Positions 1-6,731 are shown, counted from the stretch's first letter. The stretch: DNA of 9,463 nt from Lachnospiraceae bacterium UBA3785 (GCA_002369495.1 DFFD01000137.1:1-9463), one strand, 5' to 3'. A program made the numbers and translations. The notes: a model not told the origin generated them from the sequence alone.

Positions 1-627
1 GCGATCCAGATGGACATCAAGATCCACGGCCTCACCCGCGCGATCGTCGAGGAAGCCATCGCCCGCACGAAGGAAGCCCGCGAGTACATCCTGACGAACG
101 TCATGGAGCCGGTCATCGCGAAGCCGCGTGCCGAGGTCTCCAAGTACGCTCCGAAGATCATCCAGATCACGATCGATCCGGAGAAGATCGGCGAAGTTGT
201 CGGCTCCAAGGGCAAGAACATCAACGCCCTTATCGCCCAGTACAATGTTGAGATCGACATCGAGGACGACGGTTCCGTCTCCGTCTGCGGCACGGATATC
301 GAGAAGATGAACGCTGCCGTTGAAGCGATCCGCATCATCACGACCGAGTTCGAGAAGGGCATGATCCTCACCGGCAAGGTCGTCTCCATCAAGGAGTTCG
401 GCGCTTTCCTTGAGTTCGCGCCGGGCAAGGAAGCCATGGTGCACATCTCCAAGATCGCGAACACCCGCATCAACAAGGTGGAGGACGTCCTCCAGATCGG
501 CGATGTGGTCCGCGCGATCTGCCTCGGCAAGGACAAGATGGGAAGGATCAGCTTCTCCATCAAGGATTGCCCGAAAGACCCGATGAACATCGGTCGCGTC
601 GTTGCCAGCGCAGGCCCGGAGGAATAA
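1..627 (+). CDS. pnp: Polynucleotide phosphorylase, C-terminal part (5' end outside window)
   Basis: PNPase is a trimeric 3'-5' exoribonuclease that releases nucleoside diphosphates from RNA using phosphate and takes part in mRNA decay. Frame 1 is open from the first base, so the gene is cut by the window edge and the ATG at 10 is internal. The fragment opens with AIQMDIKI, which is typical of the end of the second RNase PH domain. A KH domain follows (about 151-345) with its GSKG loop at 202-213. An S1 RNA-binding domain lies at about 355-585, with a GKV-SIKEFGAFLEF core and a MVHISKIA strand. The protein ends soon after S1 (SAGPEE), so there is no long acidic tail. The catalytic residues lie upstream and cannot be judged. 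Codons are strongly C-ending, as expected for a highly expressed gene. A hairpin terminator follows within ten bases of the stop. Confidence 0.96.
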   Translation, partial: AIQMDIKIHGLTRAIVEEAIARTKEAREYILTNVMEPVIAKPRAEVSKYAPKIIQITIDPEKIGEVVGSKGKNINALIAQYNVEIDIEDDGSVSVCGTDIEKMNAAVEAIRIITTEFEKGMILTGKVVSIKEFGAFLEFAPGKEAMVHISKIANTRINKVEDVLQIGDVVRAICLGKDKMGRISFSIKDCPKDPMNIGRVVASAGPEE

Positions 628-635
628 GAAATATA

Positions 636-668
636 AAAGGCCGTCCCGGGATGGGGCGGCCTTTGCTT
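636..668 (+). terminator. Intrinsic terminator after pnp
   Basis: A 12-bp stem pairs 636-647 (AAAGGCCGTCCC) with 653-664 (GGGGCGGCCTTT), with one G-T wobble and a 5-base loop GGGAT. The descending arm ends in TTT and is followed by GCTT, so the U-tract is short and broken and some read-through is likely. It lies 9 bases after the pnp stop. The ribosome site of the next gene starts just beyond it, and I found no convincing promoter between the two genes, so the dUTPase gene may depend partly on read-through or on a promoter inside pnp. Confidence 0.8.
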
Positions 669-680
669 AAGGAATGAAAA

Positions 681-1196
681 ATGTTAAGGATCGCTGAATT
701 TGAAAAAGTGAGCTTTAAGCAGTTCCGGCGCGGCTTTGAGGATGTTTACGGCGGGGCGCCTGAAAATGAGATACGGGAAGTCTACGACTCACTCACCCTG
801 CCCGTAAGGGCGACACAGGGGTCTGCCGGGTATGATTTTTACCTGCCGCACGACCTCGTGCTGCACCCCGGCGAATCCGCGAGGATACCGACCGGCATCC
901 GGGTCCGGATGGAAGAGGGCTGGGTCCTTCTCCTGTTTCCGCGGAGCGGCCTGGGCTTTAAGTACAGGCTGCAGCTCGACAACACGGTCGGCGTCATCGA
1001 CAGCGACTATTACGGTTCCGACAATGAGGGACATATATTTGCCGCGGTCACCAACGATTCGAACAGCGGAAAGACGCTGTCTTTAAAAGCCGGCAGCGCT
1101 TTCATGCAGGGCGTCTTCGTGCCGTTCGGCGTCACGGAGTCCGACGATGTGTGCGCGAGGCGGAACGGCGGGTTCGGGAGCACTTCCGAAACATAA
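681..1196 (+). CDS. dut: dUTP diphosphatase (trimeric dUTPase family)
   Basis: The enzyme hydrolyses dUTP to dUMP and pyrophosphate, keeping uracil out of DNA and supplying dUMP for thymidylate synthesis. All five dUTPase motifs can be found in the 171-residue product: SAGYDF (48-53), PRSG (87-90), GVIDSDYYG (104-112, with the catalytic Asp in GVID), a degenerate motif 4 around AFMQGVFVPF (140-149), and RNGGFGST (161-168), the glycine-rich C-terminal arm that closes over the substrate. Compared with ordinary dUTPases of about 145 residues it has an N-terminal extension of roughly 30 residues and a longer loop after motif 3. The ATG at 681 is preceded by AAGGAA at 669-674, six bases away. The stop codon sits inside the A-tract that forms the U-tail of the terminator of the opposing gene. 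A dUTPase-like nucleotide hydrolase with altered specificity is possible but less likely. Confidence 0.9.
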   Translation: MLRIAEFEKVSFKQFRRGFEDVYGGAPENEIREVYDSLTLPVRATQGSAGYDFYLPHDLVLHPGESARIPTGIRVRMEEGWVLLLFPRSGLGFKYRLQLDNTVGVIDSDYYGSDNEGHIFAAVTNDSNSGKTLSLKAGSAFMQGVFVPFGVTESDDVCARRNGGFGSTSET

Positions 1197-1223
1197 AAAA
1201 GAGCGGCCGCATGAAGCAGCCGC
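1195..1223 (-). terminator. Intrinsic terminator of the DUF1292 gene (minus strand)
   Basis: Read on the minus strand, GCGGCTGC, loop TTCAT and GCGGCCGC (1223 down to 1203) form an 8-bp stem containing one G-U wobble, followed at once by TCTTTTTT. On the plus strand the same position becomes a C-A mismatch (1208/1218) and the 3' side has no immediate T-run, so the element is directional. It begins 16 bases after the minus-strand stop codon. The convergent dUTPase transcript has no equally good terminator of its own here. Confidence 0.82.
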
Positions 1224-1239
1224 CCGGCGTCTTTCATTT

Positions 1240-1560
1240 TCAGTCTTCGTCGAACTCTTCGTCGTCAAGGATCTCGTCAAATGCATCCGCCGCAGCATCG
1301 TACTCGTCGTCGTCCTCGATGTTCTCGATATCCGGCTCGCCGTCCTCGCTCTCGATGTAGCGATAGATCAGGATCTCGTCTCCCTCGATCTCCTTGCCGT
1401 TCTCGGCGATTGGCATGAGGGCGATGTACTGCTTATCGTCCACCGGATAGATGCAGACGATGGAGCACTCAAGCTCGGTGTCATCATCCATGGTCAGGAC
1501 GACGGTGCCGAGATCATCATCAAGCTCTTCTTCGGGAAGGTTTTCATTGAAATCAGACAT
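1240..1560 (-). CDS. DUF1292 (YrzB-like) family acidic protein
   Basis: This is a 106-residue protein of the Firmicutes DUF1292 family, whose function is unknown. The family core is visible as LTMDDDTELECSIV, followed by YIALMPIA and a GDEILIYRY strand, a small beta-rich domain. The product is very acidic: by hand count 42 of 106 residues are Asp or Glu against three Lys/Arg, and the last 35 residues form an almost continuous acidic tail. It has no signal peptide or membrane segment and is probably cytosolic. The ATG at 1560 is preceded on the minus strand by AAAGGAGGT (1575-1567), a near-perfect Shine-Dalgarno sequence with good spacing. In many Firmicutes DUF1292 genes lie with ireB (yrzL) and ruvX (yrrK); here the gene stands alone, transcribed divergently from the GH13 operon and convergently with the dUTPase gene. 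Confidence is high for the gene, low for any role. Confidence 0.9.
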   Translation of the reverse strand: MSDFNENLPEEELDDDLGTVVLTMDDDTELECSIVCIYPVDDKQYIALMPIAENGKEIEGDEILIYRYIESEDGEPDIENIEDDDEYDAAADAFDEILDDEEFDED

Positions 1561-1594
1561 TGTTTGACCTCCTTTATGTTTTGACCGTTTGCAA

Positions 1595-1612
1595 ACTGTT
1601 TATAAAAACAGT
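1595..1612. repeat. 18-base perfect inverted repeat in the divergent promoter region
   Basis: ACTGTTT-ATAA-AAACAGT is a perfect 7-4-7 inverted repeat. It covers the predicted transcription start of the minus-strand gene (about 1612), so it could be an operator for a dimeric regulator or a hairpin at the extreme 5' end of the DUF1292 mRNA. A second, 10-base palindrome, GTTTGCAAAC, abuts it at 1587-1596. Which reading is right cannot be told from one sequence. Confidence 0.55.
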
Positions 1613-1618
1613 AATCAC

Positions 1619-1647
1619 AGAATATCAGATTCCTACTTAAAATGCAA
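1619..1647 (-). promoter_or_regulatory. Putative promoter of the DUF1292 gene (extended -10)
   Basis: On the minus strand, -35 TTGCAT (1647-1642), a 17-base spacer and -10 TATTCT (1624-1619) are preceded by TG plus one base, an extended -10 element. Transcription would start near 1612, giving a leader of about 50 bases that includes the inverted repeat and the strong ribosome site. The -35 is weak (three of six matches), so the extended -10 carries the call. Confidence 0.5.
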
Positions 1648-1665
1648 GGCAAAATGAGTTATAAT
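1637..1665 (+). promoter_or_regulatory. Putative sigma-A-type promoter of the GH13-to-prfC operon
   Basis: The -35 is TTAAAA (1637-1642, four of six matches), the spacer is 17 bases and the -10 is a perfect TATAAT (1660-1665). Transcription would start near 1672. This argues against the in-frame ATG at 1664, which lies inside the -10 box, and supports a start at 1694 or 1709. The -35 shares base 1642 with the -35 of the divergent promoter, so polymerases on the two promoters should compete. Confidence 0.7.
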
Positions 1666-1693
1666 GCTACTTGTAAATTCGCCCGAAGGAAAA

Positions 1694-3586
1694 ATGAGGT
1701 TCATGCTTATGAAAAATGATAATAATATTCGTATCGGACGGGGGAGCAGCGAAAAGCTCGGCGCGCACAGAGTAAAAGGCGGAATTAATTTTGCCGTCGG
1801 GATCCCGGACGGGAGCAGGGCGGCGCTCATCATTCTGGATGAGAACGGCGAGCAGGAGCTCCTCAGGATCGACCTCCCGGAGGAGGAACGCGAGGGGGAT
1901 GTTGCGTCCTGCTTTGTTGCCTGGCCGGGGACATTTAAGAACGGATATTACTACGAGATCGGCAGCGAAAAGTTCCTGGATCCATATGCCGCGCGCATCG
2001 CGGACGGCGCCTGCTTCGCTGAGAGCGCCCGGTTTGACTGGGGAGAGGAGAGATCTCCGAAGATCCCGATGCACGAGCTTCTTATTTATAAGCTGCACGT
2101 GAGAGGCTTTACGATGGATCCCAGATCGAAAGTCCGCGACAAGGGGACTTTTAAGGGAATCATCCACAAGATCCCGTATATCAAGGAGCTGGGATTCAAC
2201 GCGGTCGAGCTCATGCCGGCCTACGAGTGGGACGATACGCTCAGGATCCCTCATCTTTACGAGGCCAAGAGCGCGGCGCCTGAGCACCAGCCGAAGAATT
2301 ACTGGGGCTACGCGAAGAAGAATTATTATTTCTCGCCGAAGGCCCGGTACGCAGCCGGGAAGGACGCCTCCCTGGAATTCAAAAGGCTCATAAAGGAGCT
2401 GCATGCAAACGGCATCGAGTGCATCATGGAATTCTATGTTCCTGAAAATGAAGACCCCCTCTATGTGGACGCCGCCGTGCGCCACTGGATCCGTGAGTAT
2501 CATGTGGACGGGTTTCATTTTCTCGGGACGGGCGTGCCGAAGGACATCCTCTCGCATGACCCGTACCTGGCAGGCGTGAAGATCTTCTTCGACTATATCG
2601 ATGTGTGGAGGCTCTACGGGAGCGGCCATCCGGCTCGCAAGCGCTTTATCGAGTACAACGGCTGGTTCCAGACGATCGGCCGCCGCTTCCTGAAGGGCGA
2701 TGACTGGATCGTGGCCGACATCATCAACGGGATCCGCCGCAACCCGGTGCACAACGGCGTCGTCAACTATATGGCGAACGTCGACGGCTTCACGCTGGCG
2801 GACGCGGTCAGCTATGACGCGAAGCATAACGAGAAGAACGGCGAGGGCAACATGGACGGTTCCAACGAGAACTTCAGCTGGAACTGCGGAGCGGAAGGCG
2901 TTACGAGAAAGAAGGAGATCCTGTCGCTCCGTACTCAGCAGATCAAAAATGCCCTGTCCTACGTATTCCTCGCTCAGGGGATCCCGCTTCTCTATGCGGG
3001 CGACGAGTTCGGCAATTCGCAGAAGGGCAACAACAACGCCTACGCGCTGGACGATCCGCAGGGCTGGGTCAGCTGGGGTCTCGCAGCGAAGAACAGTGAG
3101 ATCACCGATTACCTGAAAAAGCTCATCGCCTTCCGGAAAGCGCACCCGGTCATCCACACCGAGAAGGAGCTGCGCGGGTTCGACACAAAAGGCCTGGGCT
3201 GCCCGGACATTTCGTTCCACGGGTCGGCGGCATTTCTGCCGGAGACCGGAGAGAAGCCGAAGGCGGTCGGCATCTGCCTGAACGGCGGGTACGCGGTGAA
3301 GCCGGACGGCGGGACGGACGATTATATCATGTTCCTTCTGAACGGGGGCTGGGAGAGCTTTTCATTTGCCCTGCCTGTCCTGCCGAGGGGACTTAAGTGG
3401 GAGCTCGCGTTAACAACGGATGAGGAGGGCTTTGCGGCTCTTCACGCGGACGAAGAGGGCGGCGTTCTTCCGCTGCTTAAGATGACAGATGTGCCGGCGC
3501 GCAGCGTGACGGTGCTTGTCGGGAGAAAAACGGATGGGGAAGATGAATTATCTGGGACACCTCAGGACGATCACGAGGCATCATAA
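1694..3586 (+). CDS. GH13 glycogen-debranching-like protein, probably catalytically inactive
   Basis: The protein has the full layout of GlgX/isoamylase-type debranching enzymes (family GH13), about 630 residues. There is an N-terminal CBM48-like domain (GINFAV through LDPYAARI, 1784-1999), then a barrel with YWGYAKKNYYFSP, VDGF, DGFTLADAVSYDAKHNEKNG, NFSWNCGAEG, LYAGDEFGNSQKGNNNAY and a C-terminal beta domain. The catalytic positions are altered. The region II nucleophile Asp is Leu (codon 2522-2524, with the preceding Arg now His). The region III acid/base Glu aligns with Asp (2591-2593). The region IV His-Asp is Val-Asp (2780-2785). The region I Asn-His is Pro-Glu (2441-2446). The frame is intact, so this looks like a maintained pseudoenzyme that may bind glycogen, regulate or pair with an active partner; that role is inferred. 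No signal peptide is seen. The ATG at 1694 follows GAAGGA (1685-1690) at short spacing; 1703 and 1709 are alternatives. The 3' end overlaps the next gene by 53 bases. Confidence 0.88.
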   Translation: MRFMLMKNDNNIRIGRGSSEKLGAHRVKGGINFAVGIPDGSRAALIILDENGEQELLRIDLPEEEREGDVASCFVAWPGTFKNGYYYEIGSEKFLDPYAARIADGACFAESARFDWGEERSPKIPMHELLIYKLHVRGFTMDPRSKVRDKGTFKGIIHKIPYIKELGFNAVELMPAYEWDDTLRIPHLYEAKSAAPEHQPKNYWGYAKKNYYFSPKARYAAGKDASLEFKRLIKELHANGIECIMEFYVPENEDPLYVDAAVRHWIREYHVDGFHFLGTGVPKDILSHDPYLAGVKIFFDYIDVWRLYGSGHPARKRFIEYNGWFQTIGRRFLKGDDWIVADIINGIRRNPVHNGVVNYMANVDGFTLADAVSYDAKHNEKNGEGNMDGSNENFSWNCGAEGVTRKKEILSLRTQQIKNALSYVFLAQGIPLLYAGDEFGNSQKGNNNAYALDDPQGWVSWGLAAKNSEITDYLKKLIAFRKAHPVIHTEKELRGFDTKGLGCPDISFHGSAAFLPETGEKPKAVGICLNGGYAVKPDGGTDDYIMFLLNGGWESFSFALPVLPRGLKWELALTTDEEGFAALHADEEGGVLPLLKMTDVPARSVTVLVGRKTDGEDELSGTPQDDHEAS

Positions 3587-4097
3587 CCTTGTGATGGGCT
3601 ACTGCCTCAGGGCAGGGCTGGTCCGCCAGGGACTCCTGCACGATCTTTCGAAGCTCTCGCCAGAGGAATTTCTGGTCGGGGCAAAATATTACCAGGGAAC
3701 CAGAAGCCCGAACAACGCGGAGCGGGAGGATACGGGCATGTCCCGCGCCTGGCTCCACCACAAGGGCAGGAACAAACATCATTACGAGTACTGGATCGAT
3801 TACGCGCCGGATCCGAAGAGCGGAAACGGCCTGGCGGGCATGCAGATGCCGAGGCGTTATGTCGCGGAGATGATTTTCGACCGGGTCAGCGCATCCCGCG
3901 TATACCAGGGAGAGAAATATACGGACCGTTCGCCGCTCGACTACTATCTGGCGAGCAAGGACAGGTCCTGGTTCATCAACGACACGACCAAGCGTCAGCT
4001 GGAATACCTGCTCACGATGTGGGCGGAGAGAGGCGAGGATTACACGATCTCTTACATCCGGGACGTGTTTCTAAAAGGAGAACGGAAGGACTGGTAG
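3534..4097 (+). CDS. DUF5662 family protein with an HD-like His/Asp pattern
   Basis: The 187-residue cytosolic protein is recognised as DUF5662, a family of unknown function found in Firmicutes and phages, from QGLLHDLSKLSPEEF, KYYQGTRSPN and AWLHHKGRNKHHYEYW. His16/His17, His36-Asp37, His75/His76, His82/His83 and Asp116 appear in the order H...HD...H...H...D seen in HD-superfamily metal-dependent phosphohydrolases, so a metal-binding hydrolase is a reasonable guess but unproven. The start is the ATG at 3534, with GGGAG at 3521-3525 eight bases upstream. A TTG at 3516 would give a longer form, and the ATG at 3543 lacks a properly spaced ribosome site. The gene begins 53 bases before the end of the GH13-like gene, in another frame, and ends two bases before the next start. 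It is very probably co-transcribed and translationally coupled. No signal peptide or membrane segment is seen. Confidence 0.85.
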   Translation: MGKMNYLGHLRTITRHHNLVMGYCLRAGLVRQGLLHDLSKLSPEEFLVGAKYYQGTRSPNNAEREDTGMSRAWLHHKGRNKHHYEYWIDYAPDPKSGNGLAGMQMPRRYVAEMIFDRVSASRVYQGEKYTDRSPLDYYLASKDRSWFINDTTKRQLEYLLTMWAERGEDYTISYIRDVFLKGERKDW

Positions 4098-4099
4098 TT

Positions 4100-5278
4100 T
4101 TGGCGAAGACTAGGAAAAAGAGGGCGGCTGCCGACTATATCGATCCCGGTTTTCTGGCGGGGCTCATACTGCTCTCCGTGTTCGGCCTGATCGTCGGCTA
4201 CAGCGCTAACGGTTATCAGGGGTCCGGCAGCAGGGACATCTTCATGGCTTTTGCCAAGCAGGGCGTGATCGCGGGAGTAAGCTTTGCGGCCGCTTTATGG
4301 GTCTCGAAGGCCGATTACCATCATCTCTGGTATCTGCGCTGGCCGATGTTTGTCTTTTCGGCTGCGCTCATCGGCCTGCTCATGGTGAAGCCGATCGCCG
4401 TGACGCTGAACAGCGCAACCAGATGGCTCCGGATGCCCGGAGGCTTTACGATCCAGCCCTCCGAGTTCGCCAAGCTCGGCCTCATCGTTTTTCTGCCGTC
4501 GGTCATGGTCAACCGGGGAAGAGACTATAAAGGGTTTCTGGCGCCTGCCATCGCGCTCGTGCCGGGGATCTTTCTCGCGGCGGAGACCTACCTGATCTCC
4601 AGCGACCTGAGTTCCGCTTTTATCATATTCGCGATCGGGTATTTCCTCGCGTTTGCGGCGCATCCGAAGAGTACGGGTTTCTTCATCGCGGCAGGGGCAG
4701 CCGTCATCGTGGCGGCAGCCGCCGTGTATTACGTCTGGACGACCATGACTCCGGATGCGGCGGACAGCTTCCGCATCATAAGACTTCTCATCTGGAAGGA
4801 TCCGGCCGCCTTCGAGGGGCAGAACGGCGAACAGACGATCATGGGGCTCTACGCGATCGGCAACGGAGGCCTGTTCGGCAAGGGGTTCGGGAACAGCACG
4901 ATGAAGCTGGGCCAGCTCTCCGAGCCCGGCAACGACTGGATTTTCGCAGTCATCTGCGAGGAGCTGGGATTTTTCGGAGCGCTGCTCGTCATCCTGCTTT
5001 TCATTTTTCTGCTGTACCGGATACTCGTCGTCGCGATGAACGCCCCGGACCTTCTGGGAGCGCTGATGGCGGCCGGCGTATTTATCCACATCGCGGTGCA
5101 GGCGCTGCTGCATATCGCCGTCACGGTGAATTTTGCGCCGCCGACCGGGGTGACGCTGCCGTTCTTTTCCTACGGCGGCACGTCCATATTAACGATCATG
5201 ATGGAAATGGCCATTGTCATGTCTGTGTCCAGACAGACATCGGCTTCCAATTATAAAAAAACAGTCAGGAGCAAATAA
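4100..5278 (+). CDS. FtsW/RodA/SpoVE-family membrane protein (SEDS glycosyltransferase family)
   Basis: SEDS proteins polymerise peptidoglycan glycan strands from lipid II with a partner class B penicillin-binding protein. This 392-residue product has about ten hydrophobic segments and the family signatures [21 protein letters not shown] (105-126), [17 protein letters not shown] (250-266), [18 protein letters not shown] (274-291) and [15 protein letters not shown] (348-362). At the extracellular loop where FtsW and RodA carry DP-x-x-DP-x-G-x-GYQ, this protein reads [12 protein letters not shown] (234-245), so the catalytic Asp seems to be Phe238 with Glu239 beside it. I chose the TTG start at 4100 because AAGGA (4086-4090) lies nine bases upstream, the product then begins MAKTRKK before the first membrane segment, and an ATG at 4019 would overlap the preceding gene by 79 bases. 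No penicillin-binding partner is nearby. FtsW, RodA and SpoVE cannot be told apart here. Confidence 0.88.
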   Translation: MAKTRKKRAAADYIDPGFLAGLILLSVFGLIVGYSANGYQGSGSRDIFMAFAKQGVIAGVSFAAALWVSKADYHHLWYLRWPMFVFSAALIGLLMVKPIAVTLNSATRWLRMPGGFTIQPSEFAKLGLIVFLPSVMVNRGRDYKGFLAPAIALVPGIFLAAETYLISSDLSSAFIIFAIGYFLAFAAHPKSTGFFIAAGAAVIVAAAAVYYVWTTMTPDAADSFRIIRLLIWKDPAAFEGQNGEQTIMGLYAIGNGGLFGKGFGNSTMKLGQLSEPGNDWIFAVICEELGFFGALLVILLFIFLLYRILVVAMNAPDLLGALMAAGVFIHIAVQALLHIAVTVNFAPPTGVTLPFFSYGGTSILTIMMEMAIVMSVSRQTSASNYKKTVRSK

Positions 5279-5282
5279 CAAC

Positions 5283-6731
5283 ATGAATGTCAAGACAAGA
5301 TTCGCCCCGAGTCCGACCGGGAGAATGCACGTCGGAAATCTGCGCACAGCGCTGTATTCATTTTTAATCGCCAAGCACGCGGGCGGCAGCTTCATGCTCC
5401 GCATTGAGGACACCGACCAGGAGCGCTTCGTCGAGGGTGCGGTGGATATCATCCTCCGGACGCTCGATTTCGCCGGCCTCACGGTCGACGAAGGCCCGGA
5501 CAAGGACGGCGGCGTCGGCCCCTATGTGCAGAGCGAGCGCCAGAAGGCGGGGATCTACATGAAGTACGCGAAGCAGCTCATCGAGCAGGGCAACGCCTAC
5601 TACTGCTTCTGCACGAAGGAGCGCCTTGAGTCCCTGAAGACGGTCGTCGCGGGCAAGGAGATCTCCCAGTACGACAAGCACTGCCTGCATCTTACCAAAG
5701 AGGAGATCGAGGCCAACCTTGCCGCCGGCAAGCCCTACGTTATCCGCCTCAATGTTCCCCAGGAGGGCACCACGACCTTCCACGATGACATCTACGGGGA
5801 CATCACGGTCGAGAACAAGGAGCTGGACGACATGATCCTCATCAAGTCCGACGGCTTCCCGACCTACAATTTCGCCAACGTCGTCGACGACCACACGATG
5901 GGCATCACGCACGTGGTCCGCGGAAATGAATACCTCTCCTCAAGCCCGAAATACAACCTGCTCTACGAAGCGTTCGGCTGGGAAGTCCCGACCTATGTCC
6001 ACTGCCCGCTGATCACCGATGAGAACCACGCGAAGCTCTCCAAGCGTTCCGGACACTCCTCCTTCGAGGATCTGCTGGAGCTCGGCCTGCTGCCGGAGGC
6101 GATCGTCAACTATGTCGCGCTTCTCGGCTGGAGCCCGGAGGACAATGAGGAGATCCTCTCGCTCGATGAGCTGATCGCGAAGTTCGATTACACGAAGATC
6201 AACAAGAGCCCGGCTGTCTTTGACATGGGCAAGCTGAGGTGGATGAACGGCGAGTACATCAAGCGCATGGATGAGGAAGAGTACCTGAAGAAGGCGATGC
6301 CGATCATCGAGAAGACCGTCACGAAGGTGGCGGACAAAAAGGCTCTTGCCGACCTCGCGAAGAGCCGGATCGAAACCTTCAACGACATTCCGGAGCTGCT
6401 CGGCTTCTTCGAGAAAGTGCCGGAGTACGATCTCTCCCTCTACACGCACAAGAAAATGAAAACCACCCCGGAGATCTCCCTCGACGTCTTAAAGAAGGTC
6501 CTCCCGGTGCTGGAGAACGCCGAAACGTACACGAACGACTCGCTCTATGAGCTGCTTGTCGAATTTGCGAAGGAGAACGGGCTCAAGAACGGCCAGGTCA
6601 TGTGGCCGGTCAGGACCGCGCTCTCCGGCAAGGCGCAGACTCCGGGCGGAGCGACCCAGCTCATGGAGCTGCTGGGCAAAGAGGAGTCCCTCACCCGCAT
6701 CCGCGCGGCAATCGAAAAGCTCGAGGGATGA
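5283..6731 (+). CDS. gltX: Glutamyl-tRNA synthetase
   Basis: The enzyme charges tRNA-Glu with glutamate using ATP in the cytosol. In many Firmicutes it also charges tRNA-Gln, which GatCAB then amidates; whether that applies here cannot be read from the sequence. The 482-residue product has the class I HIGH-type motif as HVGN (16-19, within [17 protein letters not shown]), the KMSKS-type motif as KLSKR (251-255), [11 protein letters not shown] (39-49), and [22 protein letters not shown] in the catalytic core. Cys108, Cys110, Cys134 and His136 (CFC...CLH) match the zinc site known from E. coli GluRS. The C-terminal helical anticodon-binding part is present. The ATG at 5283 has AGGAG at 5267-5271, eleven bases away and slightly long, and starts four bases after the previous stop. 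There is no T-box or other leader, so expression follows the operon. The stop overlaps the next start as ATGA. Confidence 0.97.
   Translation: MNVKTRFAPSPTGRMHVGNLRTALYSFLIAKHAGGSFMLRIEDTDQERFVEGAVDIILRTLDFAGLTVDEGPDKDGGVGPYVQSERQKAGIYMKYAKQLIEQGNAYYCFCTKERLESLKTVVAGKEISQYDKHCLHLTKEEIEANLAAGKPYVIRLNVPQEGTTTFHDDIYGDITVENKELDDMILIKSDGFPTYNFANVVDDHTMGITHVVRGNEYLSSSPKYNLLYEAFGWEVPTYVHCPLITDENHAKLSKRSGHSSFEDLLELGLLPEAIVNYVALLGWSPEDNEEILSLDELIAKFDYTKINKSPAVFDMGKLRWMNGEYIKRMDEEEYLKKAMPIIEKTVTKVADKKALADLAKSRIETFNDIPELLGFFEKVPEYDLSLYTHKKMKTTPEISLDVLKKVLPVLENAETYTNDSLYELLVEFAKENGLKNGQVMWPVRTALSGKAQTPGGATQLMELLGKEESLTRIRAAIEKLEG

Noticed and set aside
1147..1584. Plus-strand frame of 145 codons overlapping the DUF1292 gene
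   Set aside because: It lies antisense to a recognised family with a near-perfect ribosome site and terminator, and has no ribosome site of its own.
1664..1693. Earlier in-frame ATG for the GH13-like protein, giving ten extra residues
   Set aside because: It lies inside the perfect TATAAT box and would be upstream of the predicted transcript start.
1667..3220. Long open frame of 517 codons on the minus strand under the GH13-like gene
   Set aside because: It mirrors the GC-rich, C-ending codon pattern of the sense gene, has no recognisable domain, and the sense frame carries clear family motifs.
4295..5113. 272-codon minus-strand frame under the SEDS-family gene
   Set aside because: The sense strand has a consistent membrane protein with family signatures; the antisense product is low-complexity and charged, as shadows are.
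5264..5282. Possible T-box or separate promoter ahead of gltX
   Set aside because: Only four bases separate the genes and no T-box stem or -35/-10 pair was found; gltX is read from the operon.
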